A DNA stretch of 64,000 bases from Paenibacillus endoradicis (GTDB lineage Bacteria > Bacillota > Bacilli > Paenibacillales > Paenibacillaceae), in NCBI RefSeq assembly GCF_024721975.1, contig NZ_JANQBB010000001.1, positions 1,240,001-1,304,000 of the forward strand, read 5' to 3'. Made by a program: the position numbers and the translations under genes. Of the stretch, positions 1 to 9,739 are shown one piece after another (position 1 is the first letter of the stretch; each line of letters starts with the position of its first letter). Under the pieces are notes generated by a model that was given only the letters and a program-made list of their open reading frames with translations, had not been told where the DNA came from and did not search any database.

Positions 1-837
1 TTTAGCAATTTCTTTTGTTTCATCTGCATTTTCATGAATAAAGTCTAACGCTTTTTCGATGGATGCTACGAAACGTTTTACTAGTTCAGGCTGTTCAGCC
101 AATACTTTAGGAGAACTATTAATTGTTGCAAATGCAAAATCAGGATAATCTTTCGTAAAGTCATATACAATTTCTAACCCTTGAGCGATCCCTTGATCAA
201 GTTGCGGCTCATACACTACCGCTATATCAGCTTTCCCTGCTAGAATTGCGCCTAACTCTGAACCATTTTGTACTTCAGTTATCGTTACATCATTTTTAAT
301 ATCAATACCGTTATCGGCAAATAATTTACGAAGAAGACTGTTTGAGCTTGTTGGAGCAATACCCGTAACAATGGTTTTCCCAATGAAATCTTCAGGCTTT
401 GACAAACCAGAACCGTCTTTTGCAACTGCCCATACTGGCGCACTACCAGACACGATACTTAAAGAAACAGCTTCCCCACCATTAGAGCGAGCAAATGCAA
501 CATGCTCTGGTCCATGGAACGAGAATGTGGATTCTCCAGACATAACGGATGCTAATGCTGCTGGACCACTACCTGCCGCTAAAATTGTTTCTAATTCAAT
601 ACCATTCTCCGCCAAAAACCCTTTTTCATTAGCAACATAGAGTGGTAAGTACAATAAATTGTGATATACCTCTGAAACAGTAATTTTGTCTGTAATGACT
701 GATTCAGTAGCATCGGCACCATTGTTAGTGACATTCGTATTCGTGCTTGTTCCTTGATTATTACCATTATTCGTTCCACAAGCTGATAAAACCACCATAA
801 CTACCATTATTAATGTAACAAATTTTAATTTTCTCAT
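1..837 (-). CDS. ABC transporter substrate-binding lipoprotein, NMT1/THI5-like (3' end outside window)
   Basis: This is the extracytoplasmic binding protein of the importer encoded just downstream. The ATG at 837 follows a GGAGGAG site. Translation gives a signal peptide of about 18 residues with lipobox LSAC, an Asn/Thr-rich linker, then a periplasmic-binding fold (VSEVYHNLLYLPLYVANEKG near residues 55-75; later GSELGAILAGKADIAVVYEP). This resembles SsuA/TauA/ThiY-type proteins that bind sulfonates, taurine or pyrimidine precursors. The C-terminus runs off the window, so length cannot be judged. The order ATPase, permease, binding protein and the tight spacing indicate one operon. Substrate is unknown; the PucR-type regulator next door hints at a nitrogen or nucleobase compound, which is an inference. 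Confidence 0.85.
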   Translation of the reverse strand, partial: MRKLKFVTLIMVVMVVLSACGTNNGNNQGTSTNTNVTNNGADATESVITDKITVSEVYHNLLYLPLYVANEKGFLAENGIELETILAAGSGPAALASVMSGESTFSFHGPEHVAFARSNGGEAVSLSIVSGSAPVWAVAKDGSGLSKPEDFIGKTIVTGIAPTSSNSLLRKLFADNGIDIKNDVTITEVQNGSELGAILAGKADIAVVYEPQLDQGIAQGLEIVYDFTKDYPDFAFATINSSPKVLAEQPELVKRFVASIEKALDFIHENADETKEIAK

Positions 838-885
838 GATTTCTCTCCTCCAATTGTGTATTAAAAGTAAGTTAACTATCGATTA

Positions 886-1758
886 TTACACGCCATTAGC
901 GCGTGGAGTTGAATCAGTACTCTCATTCCAAGGTAATAGCTTTCTTTCCAAGAAGCCTACACATGTATACAAGAAGATCGCTACTAACATTAGTGTGAAA
1001 ATCCCTACCCATACTGCAGGAAGATTGAATAAATTTCCTTGAACGAAAATCATATGACCTAATCCTTTATCTGATGAAATGAATTCTCCACCCACTACGG
1101 ATACAAGTGCTAATCCAATATTGATGCGGAAAGCGGAGATGATCCATGGCAATGACGCTGGTACAATAATTTTCATAAAAATTTGATGTTTCTTCGCACC
1201 GAATGATTTCATCAAATTAATCTGAGAACTATCGATTCCTAAAGTCGCTTGATAAGCGGATAATAGAGCAACAATGAACGTTGCAACTGTTGCAAGAATA
1301 ATTTTCGAAGTAACACCTGACCCGAACCAAATAATGATAAGTGGTGCTAGCGCCAACTTAGGTACTCCGTTTAATGCCACAATGAAAGGATCAATGATTT
1401 GTGCAACACGTTTGGAAAACCATAATGCAAGGCCACATAACGATCCAAGAAAACTACCAACTAAAAAGCCAATCACTGTTGCACGAACTGTTGCAAAAAT
1501 ATCAATCCATAAGTCACCAGATTTAGCAAGGAAAATAGCTGAATCAAAGATTTCCAGTGGTGAACCTAGTAGAAATGAGTTAACCCATTTCATTTGTACA
1601 ATTACTTCCCAGATGGTTAACACAACACCGATAATTAACATACGCCATCCAAAATTGTTAATCGTTGTTTTCATTCGCGCCGCTTGCATTGGATTAAGGC
1701 GGAAAGGAGTTAGAACTGATGATTGCTGTTTTCCAGCTGAGTTCGTAGTATTTGACAT
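886..1758 (-). CDS. ABC transporter permease, SsuC/TauC/ThiX-like
   Basis: This is a 290-residue integral membrane permease of the BPD_transp_1 family. A cytoplasmic N-terminus of about 35 residues is followed by roughly six hydrophobic segments. The EAA-type cytoplasmic loop is visible near residues 180-210 (KSFGAKKHQIFMKIIVPASL). Its ATG overlaps the stop codon of the upstream ATPase gene by one base (TAATG), so the two are translationally coupled. The binding-protein gene follows after 48 bases. Length and layout match sulfonate/nitrate/taurine-type importers. Confidence 0.92.
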   Translation of the reverse strand: MSNTTNSAGKQQSSVLTPFRLNPMQAARMKTTINNFGWRMLIIGVVLTIWEVIVQMKWVNSFLLGSPLEIFDSAIFLAKSGDLWIDIFATVRATVIGFLVGSFLGSLCGLALWFSKRVAQIIDPFIVALNGVPKLALAPLIIIWFGSGVTSKIILATVATFIVALLSAYQATLGIDSSQINLMKSFGAKKHQIFMKIIVPASLPWIISAFRINIGLALVSVVGGEFISSDKGLGHMIFVQGNLFNLPAVWVGIFTLMLVAIFLYTCVGFLERKLLPWNESTDSTPRANGV

Positions 1759-2582
1759 TAGATCGCACTCCCCATTTGAATGTCTAATTCTGACCAGATC
1801 GATTCAAAATACTGCTTGAAGGCATCATCGCTTCTAGCTTTCATAGCTGAACCATATTTACTAGCTAATCCTATCTCATATATCTTCTTCACATAGGTTG
1901 GACGATTACTCATGACGAATACTCGATCAGAAACTGAGATTGCTTCTTCAATGTCATGAGTAATCAACACCCCTGTCTTACCTTCATTTTTCAATATAGA
2001 TAATATTTCATCTTCGAGAATTAATCTCGTTTGATAATCTAATGCGGAGAATGGCTCATCTAGCAATATGATTTCTGGTTCTGTTACTAATGTTCGAATT
2101 AATGCAACGCGCTGTCTCATTCCGCCAGATAACATGGAAGGATAGGATTTCGCAAAACTATCTAGGTTATATCTTTCGAGATAGGTCATCGCTAGCTCAA
2201 CTCGATCTTTTTTATTCAACCCTTTAACCTCTAGCCCCAAAGTAACATTGTCTAAAATCGTGCGCCAAGGTAGCAACAAATCTCGTTGCATCATATAACC
2301 GACATGTCCAGTTGTTGCTTGTACATTAACTCCACCAACTAATATTTGACCTGCAGATGGTTCTAGTAACCCTGCAATGATGTTAAAAATTGTACTTTTA
2401 CCACATCCACTTGGACCAACAATACTAACGAATTCTTGCTTACGCACCTCCATTGAAATACCTGCAAGTACTTTTACTAATTCCCCTTCGTTATTCATGA
2501 AGTTTTTTCTCACATCTTCAAGCTGAATAGCAATTTCCGAATTGAAACCACTGTCAATGTTAGATATATTATCATTCCCCAT
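1758..2582 (-). CDS. ABC transporter ATP-binding protein, SsuB/TauB-like
   Basis: This 274-residue ATPase energises the importer. Walker A is GPSGCGKST, the signature is LSGGMRQR, Walker B is IILLDEPFSALD, and the H-loop is in LITHDIEEA. The frame is open from an ATG at 2609, but the ATG at 2582 has a much better ribosome site (AAAGGCGGG at about 8 bases), so 2582 is chosen. It is the first gene of a three-gene operon. The specific substrate cannot be read from the ATPase. Confidence 0.92.
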   Translation of the reverse strand: MGNDNISNIDSGFNSEIAIQLEDVRKNFMNNEGELVKVLAGISMEVRKQEFVSIVGPSGCGKSTIFNIIAGLLEPSAGQILVGGVNVQATTGHVGYMMQRDLLLPWRTILDNVTLGLEVKGLNKKDRVELAMTYLERYNLDSFAKSYPSMLSGGMRQRVALIRTLVTEPEIILLDEPFSALDYQTRLILEDEILSILKNEGKTGVLITHDIEEAISVSDRVFVMSNRPTYVKKIYEIGLASKYGSAMKARSDDAFKQYFESIWSELDIQMGSAI

Positions 2583-2715
2583 ATTGTTCGCCCGCCTTTC
2601 GCAATTCATGTTAGTTAATGTGACATACTTCTTATGTCCTTATCGTACAAAATCTTGAAGGTAATGTCATTGTTCAAAATAACTAATGTTTTAAAAATCA
2701 TTTGTTCATTTCATA

Positions 2716-4368
2716 CTAAAAGTGCGGGTTTTCATGTAATATGCCATCAATTTCACAAGCAATTCTAAATTTCAGACTTTCATTAGCGTCTTTCAGAAGC
2801 CTACCAGTCAACCGTTCGTACTTTTCTAATCGATAAATAACTGTATTTCTATGGACGAAAAGTGACTTAGCTGTGTCATGTATTTGACAGTTATTCTCAT
2901 AATAACTTTTAACAGTATGAAAAATCTCAATATTTTGCTCCGTAAGTCGTCCTTTGAAAGCTTCATCGTAGAATTTACGTAATTCATGTTCGGGAATTAA
3001 ACGTAACACTCGACTAATTTCCATCTCCTCATAAACCTTCACAACACGTTGCTTATTAATACTTAATTGTGCATGTAATGTATCAAACGCTTCACGATAC
3101 GAAGTTGACAAATCTAGCACTCGATTTACTAGACTACCTACCCCAATAGAGAAACTAAGTCCTTCGTTGCTATCCAATTGTTGAATAATGCTGTGAAGCT
3201 TATCTATGAGATTTAAGTCATCTTGCTCTTCAGAGTTTTCATAAAGTAGGACGGTAAACCATTCATTTTTAGTAAATAACGTAGTCAAGTAACCTTGCAG
3301 TTGAAATTGTTGCTTAATAAGCTCATATTGATCTTCTCTTTCTCCAATAAAAGGATCATGTTGTTCATAATTACGCTTACTGCCTATGAGCCCAGCATGA
3401 TCAAGCGCTATGACTAACATGCGACCAGTAAATTGTTGAGATAATCCATACTTACTGCCGCGACGCAATACTTCTTGTTCATTAGATATATATCCATCAA
3501 TAAGATCAGAGAAAAACTCATTCTTATATCGTCTCGAACGTTCCTTCACAGCCTGTTTTTTGACTATCTCAAGCCCAAGCACATGAGCAGCTTGTTCTGC
3601 TGCAAGCAAACTCAGATTAGAGATTGCTTTTTTTTCAGAGAAAATAAAAAGCGTAGCTTCGTGACGATGTGCCCAGATTGGAAATATTTCTACGAACTGA
3701 AAAAACTGTCCGATCTTGCCGAGTAGTGCAAGTGAAACCTTACTTTCCATCGGTTCTGATTTCTTAAGTTCCGTTATGAAGCTTGAAGCAAACGAAGCTA
3801 ATACAGCCGAACTTGATGAATTGACTTCATGTTTCACTTGACCTTTCATATCAACTAAAAGAACCGGTTGAGATATATCATGCGAGAGTGTCTCTATAAT
3901 TCTCGATTGTCCGTTATTATGTAAGATCATGTCTGAAAAATGTTTGTGTATATTCAGTGCATAATGAAGTTCTTCATTTTTACTTTCAAGCATAAATGCA
4001 ATCGATTTCTGAAAAGTCTCGCCTAACGTATATTGGCTAGAGGATAACTCGATGAGCGGAAAATTCAATTCGTTAGCTTTATTAATTGCTTCTTGTGAGA
4101 TTTCAAAGAAGAAGCGTTTCGTTTTGATCGCTAGTCCTGCTACACCCTTATGATTCATACTTACAATGAAATCAATAATACTATTAGGTCGTTGCTTCAA
4201 TATGTAGCCGTTTGTTAATAACAAATCACCCTCTTGCAAGAAGGTTACGATATCGGGTGCATCCATAATATTGATTGCTTTTACTTCCCTTGAGTAAAGT
4301 CCTTGTTTACCTGCAATGATTTCAGCCTGAGAAAAGGCTTCTATATTAAGTAATTGATGTAATAACAA
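2716..4368 (-). CDS. PucR-family transcriptional regulator
   Basis: This 550-residue regulator has a PucR N-terminal domain (about residues 5-125, with IVTFLQEGDLLLTNGY), a GGDEF-like degenerate middle part, and a C-terminal PucR helix-turn-helix (HDTAKSLFVHRNTVIYRLEK). The TTG at 4368 is chosen because it sits 8 bases after a perfect AGGAGG; a GTG three codons upstream overlaps that site. Family members control purine or amino-acid catabolism and transport. Here the gene lies directly upstream of the ABC importer in the same direction, about 135 bases from the ATPase start, so it probably regulates that operon. The effector is unknown. Confidence 0.88.
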   Translation of the reverse strand: MLLHQLLNIEAFSQAEIIAGKQGLYSREVKAINIMDAPDIVTFLQEGDLLLTNGYILKQRPNSIIDFIVSMNHKGVAGLAIKTKRFFFEISQEAINKANELNFPLIELSSSQYTLGETFQKSIAFMLESKNEELHYALNIHKHFSDMILHNNGQSRIIETLSHDISQPVLLVDMKGQVKHEVNSSSSAVLASFASSFITELKKSEPMESKVSLALLGKIGQFFQFVEIFPIWAHRHEATLFIFSEKKAISNLSLLAAEQAAHVLGLEIVKKQAVKERSRRYKNEFFSDLIDGYISNEQEVLRRGSKYGLSQQFTGRMLVIALDHAGLIGSKRNYEQHDPFIGEREDQYELIKQQFQLQGYLTTLFTKNEWFTVLLYENSEEQDDLNLIDKLHSIIQQLDSNEGLSFSIGVGSLVNRVLDLSTSYREAFDTLHAQLSINKQRVVKVYEEMEISRVLRLIPEHELRKFYDEAFKGRLTEQNIEIFHTVKSYYENNCQIHDTAKSLFVHRNTVIYRLEKYERLTGRLLKDANESLKFRIACEIDGILHENPHF

Positions 4369-4488
4369 CTTAAACACCTCCTGTATGAGAGGAAATGTAT
4401 CACAAAATGCACAAAAAAGTATTGGAAATTAGACAATTCGTCTATATAGCACAAATATTTGCGCAGTAACAACAAAGAACCGATCAAG

Positions 4489-5268
4489 CTATAATAGCTT
4501 AATCGGTTCTTTGAGTCGTGCGTATTGTACATGTTCAGGTAAACTGTAACGATCTCTAGTATCGATATCATGCGATAAATGAGTTAGTCTCACTTGCTTG
4601 GGTTTCCATAAAGATATGCAATCTAATATTTCAGTTACATCGTATAATGAGCGAGTTTTCATAGGGAATGGTTCCTTATAAAAACTTGTTCCAATAATCA
4701 GAAGATCGAGATTGAACAATGGTATCTGTTGTTCTTCCGTCAAATCAATCGAGTCCGGACAATATACCCAATTTATACCTTCTTGTTGATGATGGAAGCG
4801 GAATCCATAGGAATACCCATTATGACCATGATTCACACGCCATATCGAGATATGCCATTCTTCAAATGTATAACCATCATCAAGAGCAATAAATTTTACC
4901 TTGCTAACAATCCACGGGAAACGTTCTTTAATTGCATCTAACACTTCTGCAGCTGCATAGAGATATGCCGGCAAATCAACATAGCGACATTGGTCATACC
5001 ATTGTGGCAATCCACCAATATGATCGAAATGGGCATGTGTAATGAGCATATGTTGCACAAAACGTTCGTTAGCCTGTTCCATCTGCACATACCAATCTGG
5101 CCCACAATCTATCCATAACGGTGCATGATTGTTCAGATACAATTGGACGCTTGGACGCAATCTACGATTTACTCGTTCTACTGTCCTAGCTTCATTACAT
5201 ACTTTGCACTCACAATAAAGCCTTGGCACACCATGAGCATCACTTGTTCCACGAAAAAAAATATCCAT
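4489..5268 (-). CDS. MBL-fold metallo-hydrolase, PhnP-like
   Basis: This is a 259-residue metallo-beta-lactamase-fold protein with the metal-binding motif THAHFDHIGG near residue 77. Further family histidines occur near the end (RLTHLSHDID). The N-terminus carries a four-cysteine cluster (CECKVC and nearby), as in PhnP-type cyclic phosphodiesterases. Its ATG overlaps the stop of the preceding GNAT gene (TAATG), so the two are coupled. A link to phosphonate metabolism is not supported: no phn genes are nearby. A phosphodiesterase acting on a small nucleotide-like substrate is the family expectation. Confidence 0.85.
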   Translation of the reverse strand: MDIFFRGTSDAHGVPRLYCECKVCNEARTVERVNRRLRPSVQLYLNNHAPLWIDCGPDWYVQMEQANERFVQHMLITHAHFDHIGGLPQWYDQCRYVDLPAYLYAAAEVLDAIKERFPWIVSKVKFIALDDGYTFEEWHISIWRVNHGHNGYSYGFRFHHQQEGINWVYCPDSIDLTEEQQIPLFNLDLLIIGTSFYKEPFPMKTRSLYDVTEILDCISLWKPKQVRLTHLSHDIDTRDRYSLPEHVQYARLKEPIKLL

Positions 5269-5942
5269 TATAGAGGGTATAACTCCAATTCTTTAGTCAA
5301 CCGCAACTTCGACACCATAGATAACCACTGTTCTGGTTTATTAGGCAATGCGGCATAGTAACCTTCCAAGAAAGTAGCAACAAGCTCAGCAGGTATTGAC
5401 TCTCTCGTTTCATCTGTTGGTAAGAAACATAAATCGAGTTCAGATACAGCCTGACCTTCATGATCCCAAGAAGGATGTACATATGGCAAATTAATGCGCT
5501 TGTATCCAATATGCGATAGCACTTCTCGACGAACAATCGGATTCATAGGAGATACGCCACCAAACTCATGAATTTGCGCACGGAATGGATCATATACCTC
5601 CGCAAACATCCCTAGCGATTCTGTATATGAGTCCGCAGCTAACTTTTTCAAATCTTCTTCTCTGTTGCGTAGTAAGAAGCGTCCAATTCCGAGATTGGCT
5701 TCACCAATAATAGTAAAATCAGTCATCGCCACTTGTAAGTTAGAATAATAACGATACTCTGTAGAACCTACCACTTTACCATCATAAATAGCAATATATA
5801 CATGAATACTCGGATCTTCAAGCGGCTCTCTCCACAAATCAAAAGCGAGAACTTCTTCCGGTGGAAAAATCGTCCCTAGTAATTGATGAAGAGCGGGGAA
5901 ATAAGGATCTTCGATCGAAGTAATACGATGATAAATCAACAT
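5268..5942 (-). CDS. GNAT family N-acetyltransferase
   Basis: This 224-residue protein has an acetyltransferase-like fold (HVYIAIYDGKVVGSTEYRYY near residues 48-68, then a degenerate acetyl-CoA loop around GEANLGIGRFLL). Two ATGs lie six bases apart. The second, at 5942, has the better spacing from AGGAG (9 bases). It is coupled to the downstream metallo-hydrolase through TAATG and sits only 18 bases after another GNAT gene. Substrate unknown. Confidence 0.75.
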   Translation of the reverse strand: MLIYHRITSIEDPYFPALHQLLGTIFPPEEVLAFDLWREPLEDPSIHVYIAIYDGKVVGSTEYRYYSNLQVAMTDFTIIGEANLGIGRFLLRNREEDLKKLAADSYTESLGMFAEVYDPFRAQIHEFGGVSPMNPIVRREVLSHIGYKRINLPYVHPSWDHEGQAVSELDLCFLPTDETRESIPAELVATFLEGYYAALPNKPEQWLSMVSKLRLTKELELYPL

Positions 5943-5960
5943 TATCATTCACTCCTAAAC

Positions 5961-6629
5961 TTATAATTTTGCTAAAAATGGATTACGCCATTCCATAAGC
6001 ACTGCATTATTACAGGACTGCTTATCGTCCAAGTAGTGATGAGTTACACCTATAGGAACCCGACCACATCTCAGCAGGAAACTAATTACAGGATCATTGA
6101 GTTCACCTGCAATGACTTGATCAACATATTGTTCAGGTGTCAAAGCTTCTTTATGCTTATAGTAACCTGGCATACGACTACCGCCTAGCAATGAAATCAA
6201 CCCTAATTGCACAACCGTTTCGCACATTGATTGCACAAGCCATTTACCAATCCCAGCTTTGCGATACGCTGGAATTACACAAATATCTGCAACGTATAAC
6301 GTATCACCTTGCGCATTGTGATTTCGAATATATCCGTCATCAGTAATAATAGACCACTCATGTTGATGTTCATATTCTTGCTTCTCGACAATAAGGCAGG
6401 TCATAGAACCAACAATAACACCATTTACTTCGGCACATAATGCACCATCAGTAAATAGAGTCGTATGTAACATTAATTGCTCTTTATTCCACCATAATTC
6501 CTCTGGATAAGGCGGAGGGAAACTTTGCCTTTGAACATCGATTAAAGCATCAAAATCTGTTTCCACATAATTACGTATTATCATTCGCTCTGGCTTACCA
6601 TTTTGCAGAACATATAGCTCTTTATACAA
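5961..6629 (-). CDS. GNAT family N-acetyltransferase
   Basis: This 222-residue acetyltransferase has a clear GNAT core: LYVADICVIPAYRKAGIGKWLVQSM, in which the acetyl-CoA pyrophosphate loop is RKAGIGKW. The frame is open further upstream, but the TTG at 6629 lies 7 bases after GGAGGGG and gives the N-terminus MYKELYVLQNG, so it is preferred. It sits in a same-strand run of nitrilase, GNAT, GNAT and PhnP-like hydrolase, suggesting a shared small-molecule pathway. The substrate cannot be inferred. Confidence 0.85.
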   Translation of the reverse strand: MYKELYVLQNGKPERMIIRNYVETDFDALIDVQRQSFPPPYPEELWWNKEQLMLHTTLFTDGALCAEVNGVIVGSMTCLIVEKQEYEHQHEWSIITDDGYIRNHNAQGDTLYVADICVIPAYRKAGIGKWLVQSMCETVVQLGLISLLGGSRMPGYYKHKEALTPEQYVDQVIAGELNDPVISFLLRCGRVPIGVTHHYLDDKQSCNNAVLMEWRNPFLAKL

Positions 6630-6707
6630 AAAATCCCCTCCAAGTCTATATCCAAGTAATGACAACACCTATAATTAGGTCAATTAAAGCAGAAATAGTA
6701 TGAGGTG

Positions 6708-7568
6708 CTAGGTCCAATCCGTATATAGATCCGTACGACGATCTCGCCATGTCGTAACTGAACCACGCTCTCGAACCTCTTGTAGTAAACTTAGATCAAG
6801 GTCTCCAACAACGAGCATATCGTCGTTAATGACACCTTCTGAAATAATACCAGCAGGTGGGAATGGAATATCATTAGGGGCAAGAATTGCAGCTTGACCA
6901 TAATTCGCACGCATGAAATCTACATTACGAAGCGCACCGACTGTACCTGTCGTAACAATATATATTTGATTTTCTATCGTACGAGCATGACAGCAATAGC
7001 GAACACGATGGAATCCATGCCGATCATCGGTACAAGAAGGACAAAAGATGACATCCGCTCCTTTTGCTCTTGCGATCCGAACAATTTCAGGGAATTCAAT
7101 ATCGTAGCAGGTAAGCATAGCGATCTTTCCAAATGGTGTATCGTAAACATTTACACCGTCCCCGGCACTCATTGACCATTCATCGACTTCTGTTGGTGTT
7201 AGATGAATTTTATGTTGCACATGCACTTCGCCTTCAGGAGTGAAATAGTGTGCACCATTGCGCAATGAGCCATCTTCCATCTTAATCACATGCGTGCCAC
7301 CGATAATATGCATATTGTAATCGGCTGCGAGCTTTTTGAATAACTGAATATATGAGGTCGTAAAACTAGGCAATTGGTTAATAGACATTGCTTGCCCATG
7401 CTCATCAACTATCGATAATAATTGTGTCGTCATAAATTCAGGGAACAGCAACATTTGCACTCCATACTCAGTAGCATTGCGAACATAATGAGTTACTTGA
7501 TGAGCAAACTGCTCAAAATGTTGAATGTCAGCTAATTTATATTGAACAGCACCAACGCGAAATTTCAC
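6708..7568 (-). CDS. Carbon-nitrogen hydrolase (nitrilase superfamily)
   Basis: This 286-residue amidase-fold enzyme shows the Glu-Lys-Cys triad: Glu in LLFPEF (about residue 44), Lys in VQHKIHLTPTE (about 124), and Cys in MLTCYDIEFPE (about 158). A strong AGGAGGTG precedes the ATG. It resembles the aliphatic-amidohydrolase branch often found next to GNATs. It is first in the likely operon with two GNATs and a metallo-hydrolase. The substrate is not evident. Confidence 0.9.
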   Translation of the reverse strand: MKFRVGAVQYKLADIQHFEQFAHQVTHYVRNATEYGVQMLLFPEFMTTQLLSIVDEHGQAMSINQLPSFTTSYIQLFKKLAADYNMHIIGGTHVIKMEDGSLRNGAHYFTPEGEVHVQHKIHLTPTEVDEWSMSAGDGVNVYDTPFGKIAMLTCYDIEFPEIVRIARAKGADVIFCPSCTDDRHGFHRVRYCCHARTIENQIYIVTTGTVGALRNVDFMRANYGQAAILAPNDIPFPPAGIISEGVINDDMLVVGDLDLSLLQEVRERGSVTTWRDRRTDLYTDWT

Positions 7569-7625
7569 ATCACACCTCCTAAAAACGTATCGTACAGACA
7601 GGAATAACCTCTATGCATTGATAAG

Positions 7626-8981
7626 TTACTTCCGCTGTTTGAATTGTAATGTAATCGTAGTTCCAATATTATGCAGACTAAACACTTCTACTTTACCTTC
7701 ATGCAGATCAATAATCCGTTTGGCGATAGCAAGTCCTAGACCTACACCACCAGTAGTTCTTGCCCTTGCACCATCAACTCGATAGAATCGTTCGAACAGA
7801 TGAGGGATTTCATTCTCTGGAATTCCAATCCCTTTGTCCTTCACTTCAATCCGCACGATTCCTTTATTATGTGAAATTGAAATATCTATTGGATCTTTAG
7901 AGTATTTAATCGCGTTATCAATAAGAATAACAAGAAGTTGTTGGATCTTATCTTTGTCGCCGACCATTTTCACATTATGAGACAATGCTTTTACGCGAAT
8001 CGATCGTTGGAATGTCGTTTCCATCATGGTTGCAATTTCATCGACAACTGGAATGACATCAAACGTGTCTAAAGACAGCCAATCCTCTTGTTCAGCTTCA
8101 GCAAGAGTTAGCATTGATTTCGTTAATGTCTGTAGTCTTGTTGTCTCTCTCGCTATCGCGTCAATCGCCTCACTTCGAACATTCTCATCATCAGCACCCC
8201 AACGTTTCAATATATTCGCATAACTTGAAATGACGGTTAATGGCGTTTTTAATTCATGAGAAGCATCCGCAACGAAAAATTTCTGTCGCTCATAAGTACG
8301 ATCAAGCCGATCGATCATCTGATTAAATGCCCGTATTAATTGTTGTAACTCTGCAGATTCTTCTCGCTCCCCGAGTTCAATCTTTCGGAGCTTACCACTT
8401 CGATCTATTTCACGCATCGTCGTAACCATCTGAGAAATCGGCTCTGTTAAGCGCGAAGTAAACCAATATGTACCAAAGATTGCGAACAATATCGCACCAC
8501 CACTTGTTACACTGAGAGCTGCAATTAGAATTTGCAAATAGTCGTCTAATTCATCTAGAATTCGACTTACTTCCATCATCGCAATAACATTACCATCTTC
8601 AAAAAGAGGGATGCGCGAATAGATAATACGCTCACCACTTTTTGTATACATGCCAGAATTTCGATATGAGCTATATTCTGCAGGTAATTCTAATAATAAT
8701 GCATTTGATCCAGTAATATTAACAACACGATTATTAGGACTAATAATTCGTATCATCTCATTTGCATTGTAATATTCATTAAGTAGATCCGCGGTATTCA
8801 ATCCCCTACCACTTTGAATTCGAGGATTTTCGAGGATGAGCTTCACCTTGTTAGAGATGATCTCCTCCTCGCTTTCCGTCGTGATTTTGATTACATAGTA
8901 GTATACAAAAATATTAAAAAATATGAGAATAAGGATCAGCCAAAATATTGTGAATAATGTAAACCTTTTGCGTAAAGTCAT
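7626..8981 (-). CDS. Sensor histidine kinase (HAMP, HisKA, HATPase), ArlS/YkoH-like
   Basis: This 451-residue membrane kinase has a first TM segment at about residues 10-33, an extracytoplasmic domain of about 120 residues, a second TM near 155-175, a HAMP linker, the phospho-acceptor motif FVADASHELKTPL (about 240), and an ATPase domain with N-box (LIDNAIKYS), DKGIGI and GVGLGLAI. The ATG at 8981 overlaps the response-regulator stop codon (TGATG) and sits 8 bases after AAGGAG. The sensed signal is unknown. Closest in layout to ArlRS/YkoGH of Bacillota. Confidence 0.93.
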   Translation of the reverse strand: MTLRKRFTLFTIFWLILILIFFNIFVYYYVIKITTESEEEIISNKVKLILENPRIQSGRGLNTADLLNEYYNANEMIRIISPNNRVVNITGSNALLLELPAEYSSYRNSGMYTKSGERIIYSRIPLFEDGNVIAMMEVSRILDELDDYLQILIAALSVTSGGAILFAIFGTYWFTSRLTEPISQMVTTMREIDRSGKLRKIELGEREESAELQQLIRAFNQMIDRLDRTYERQKFFVADASHELKTPLTVISSYANILKRWGADDENVRSEAIDAIARETTRLQTLTKSMLTLAEAEQEDWLSLDTFDVIPVVDEIATMMETTFQRSIRVKALSHNVKMVGDKDKIQQLLVILIDNAIKYSKDPIDISISHNKGIVRIEVKDKGIGIPENEIPHLFERFYRVDGARARTTGGVGLGLAIAKRIIDLHEGKVEVFSLHNIGTTITLQFKQRK

Positions 8982-9676
8982 CAATCTGGCTCCTTGATCA
9001 TATATCCTACACCACGAACTGTGTGAATTAGCTTATATCGATATCCTTTATCGAGTTTTTGACGCAAATAACGAATATATACATCTACTAAATTAGTCTC
9101 ACCAATGAAATCATATCCCCAAACTTCTGATAAGATTTCTTCACGCGATTTCTCTTCGTTAACATGTTCAACTAAAAATACGAGTAATTCAAATTCTCGC
9201 GGCGTTAACTCAATCATATTTTCTTTACGAGTTACTTTACGAGTTCTCAATTCAATCGTCAAATCTCCTAAAGTAATAATATCTGAACCTTCTACGTCTT
9301 TAGGTTTCTGTTGGAATATGCGTAAAATATTACGTACTCTAGCTAACAATTCTTCAACTGCAAATGGTTTTGTAATATAATCATTGGCTCCATGTTCAAA
9401 ACCACTAACTTTATCGGGTACAGTATCTCTAGCTGTTAACAATATAATAGGAATAAGATTGCCAGATTGTCTTACTTGTCTTAAAACTTCTATGCCGCTC
9501 ATCTTAGGTAGCATCACATCTAGTAAGACGAGTTGGTATTCGTCAGTATTAATCATCTCATAACCTTGCTTACCATCACTAGCAAGACCGACTTCATATC
9601 CTTCATGTTCAAGTTCTAATTGTAGAATGCGAGCTATCCCCGCTTCATCTTCTACTACTAATATTTTATCATTCAT
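8981..9676 (-). CDS. OmpR/PhoB-family response regulator, ArlR/YkoG-like
   Basis: This 231-residue regulator has a receiver domain (acidic pair in VVEDEAG, phospho-Asp in LLDVMLPKM, Thr in ILLTARD, Lys in YITKPF) and a winged-helix output domain (TPREFELLVFL, later GVGYMIKE). ATG 9676 is chosen over two upstream GTGs because AAGGTGG lies 8 bases before it. It is coupled to the kinase gene and probably autoregulated, as is usual for the family; no operator was identified. Confidence 0.93.
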   Translation of the reverse strand: MNDKILVVEDEAGIARILQLELEHEGYEVGLASDGKQGYEMINTDEYQLVLLDVMLPKMSGIEVLRQVRQSGNLIPIILLTARDTVPDKVSGFEHGANDYITKPFAVEELLARVRNILRIFQQKPKDVEGSDIITLGDLTIELRTRKVTRKENMIELTPREFELLVFLVEHVNEEKSREEILSEVWGYDFIGETNLVDVYIRYLRQKLDKGYRYKLIHTVRGVGYMIKEPD

Positions 9677-9739
9677 TACTTGCACCACCTTATATTCTAG
9701 GTACTTTCATCATAAAGGAAGGAAGGTCAAAATTGCAAG

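Noticed and set aside
1274..1819. Long plus-strand frame opposite the permease and ATPase genes
   Set aside because: It has no ribosome site and lies antisense to clearly conserved ABC transporter genes.
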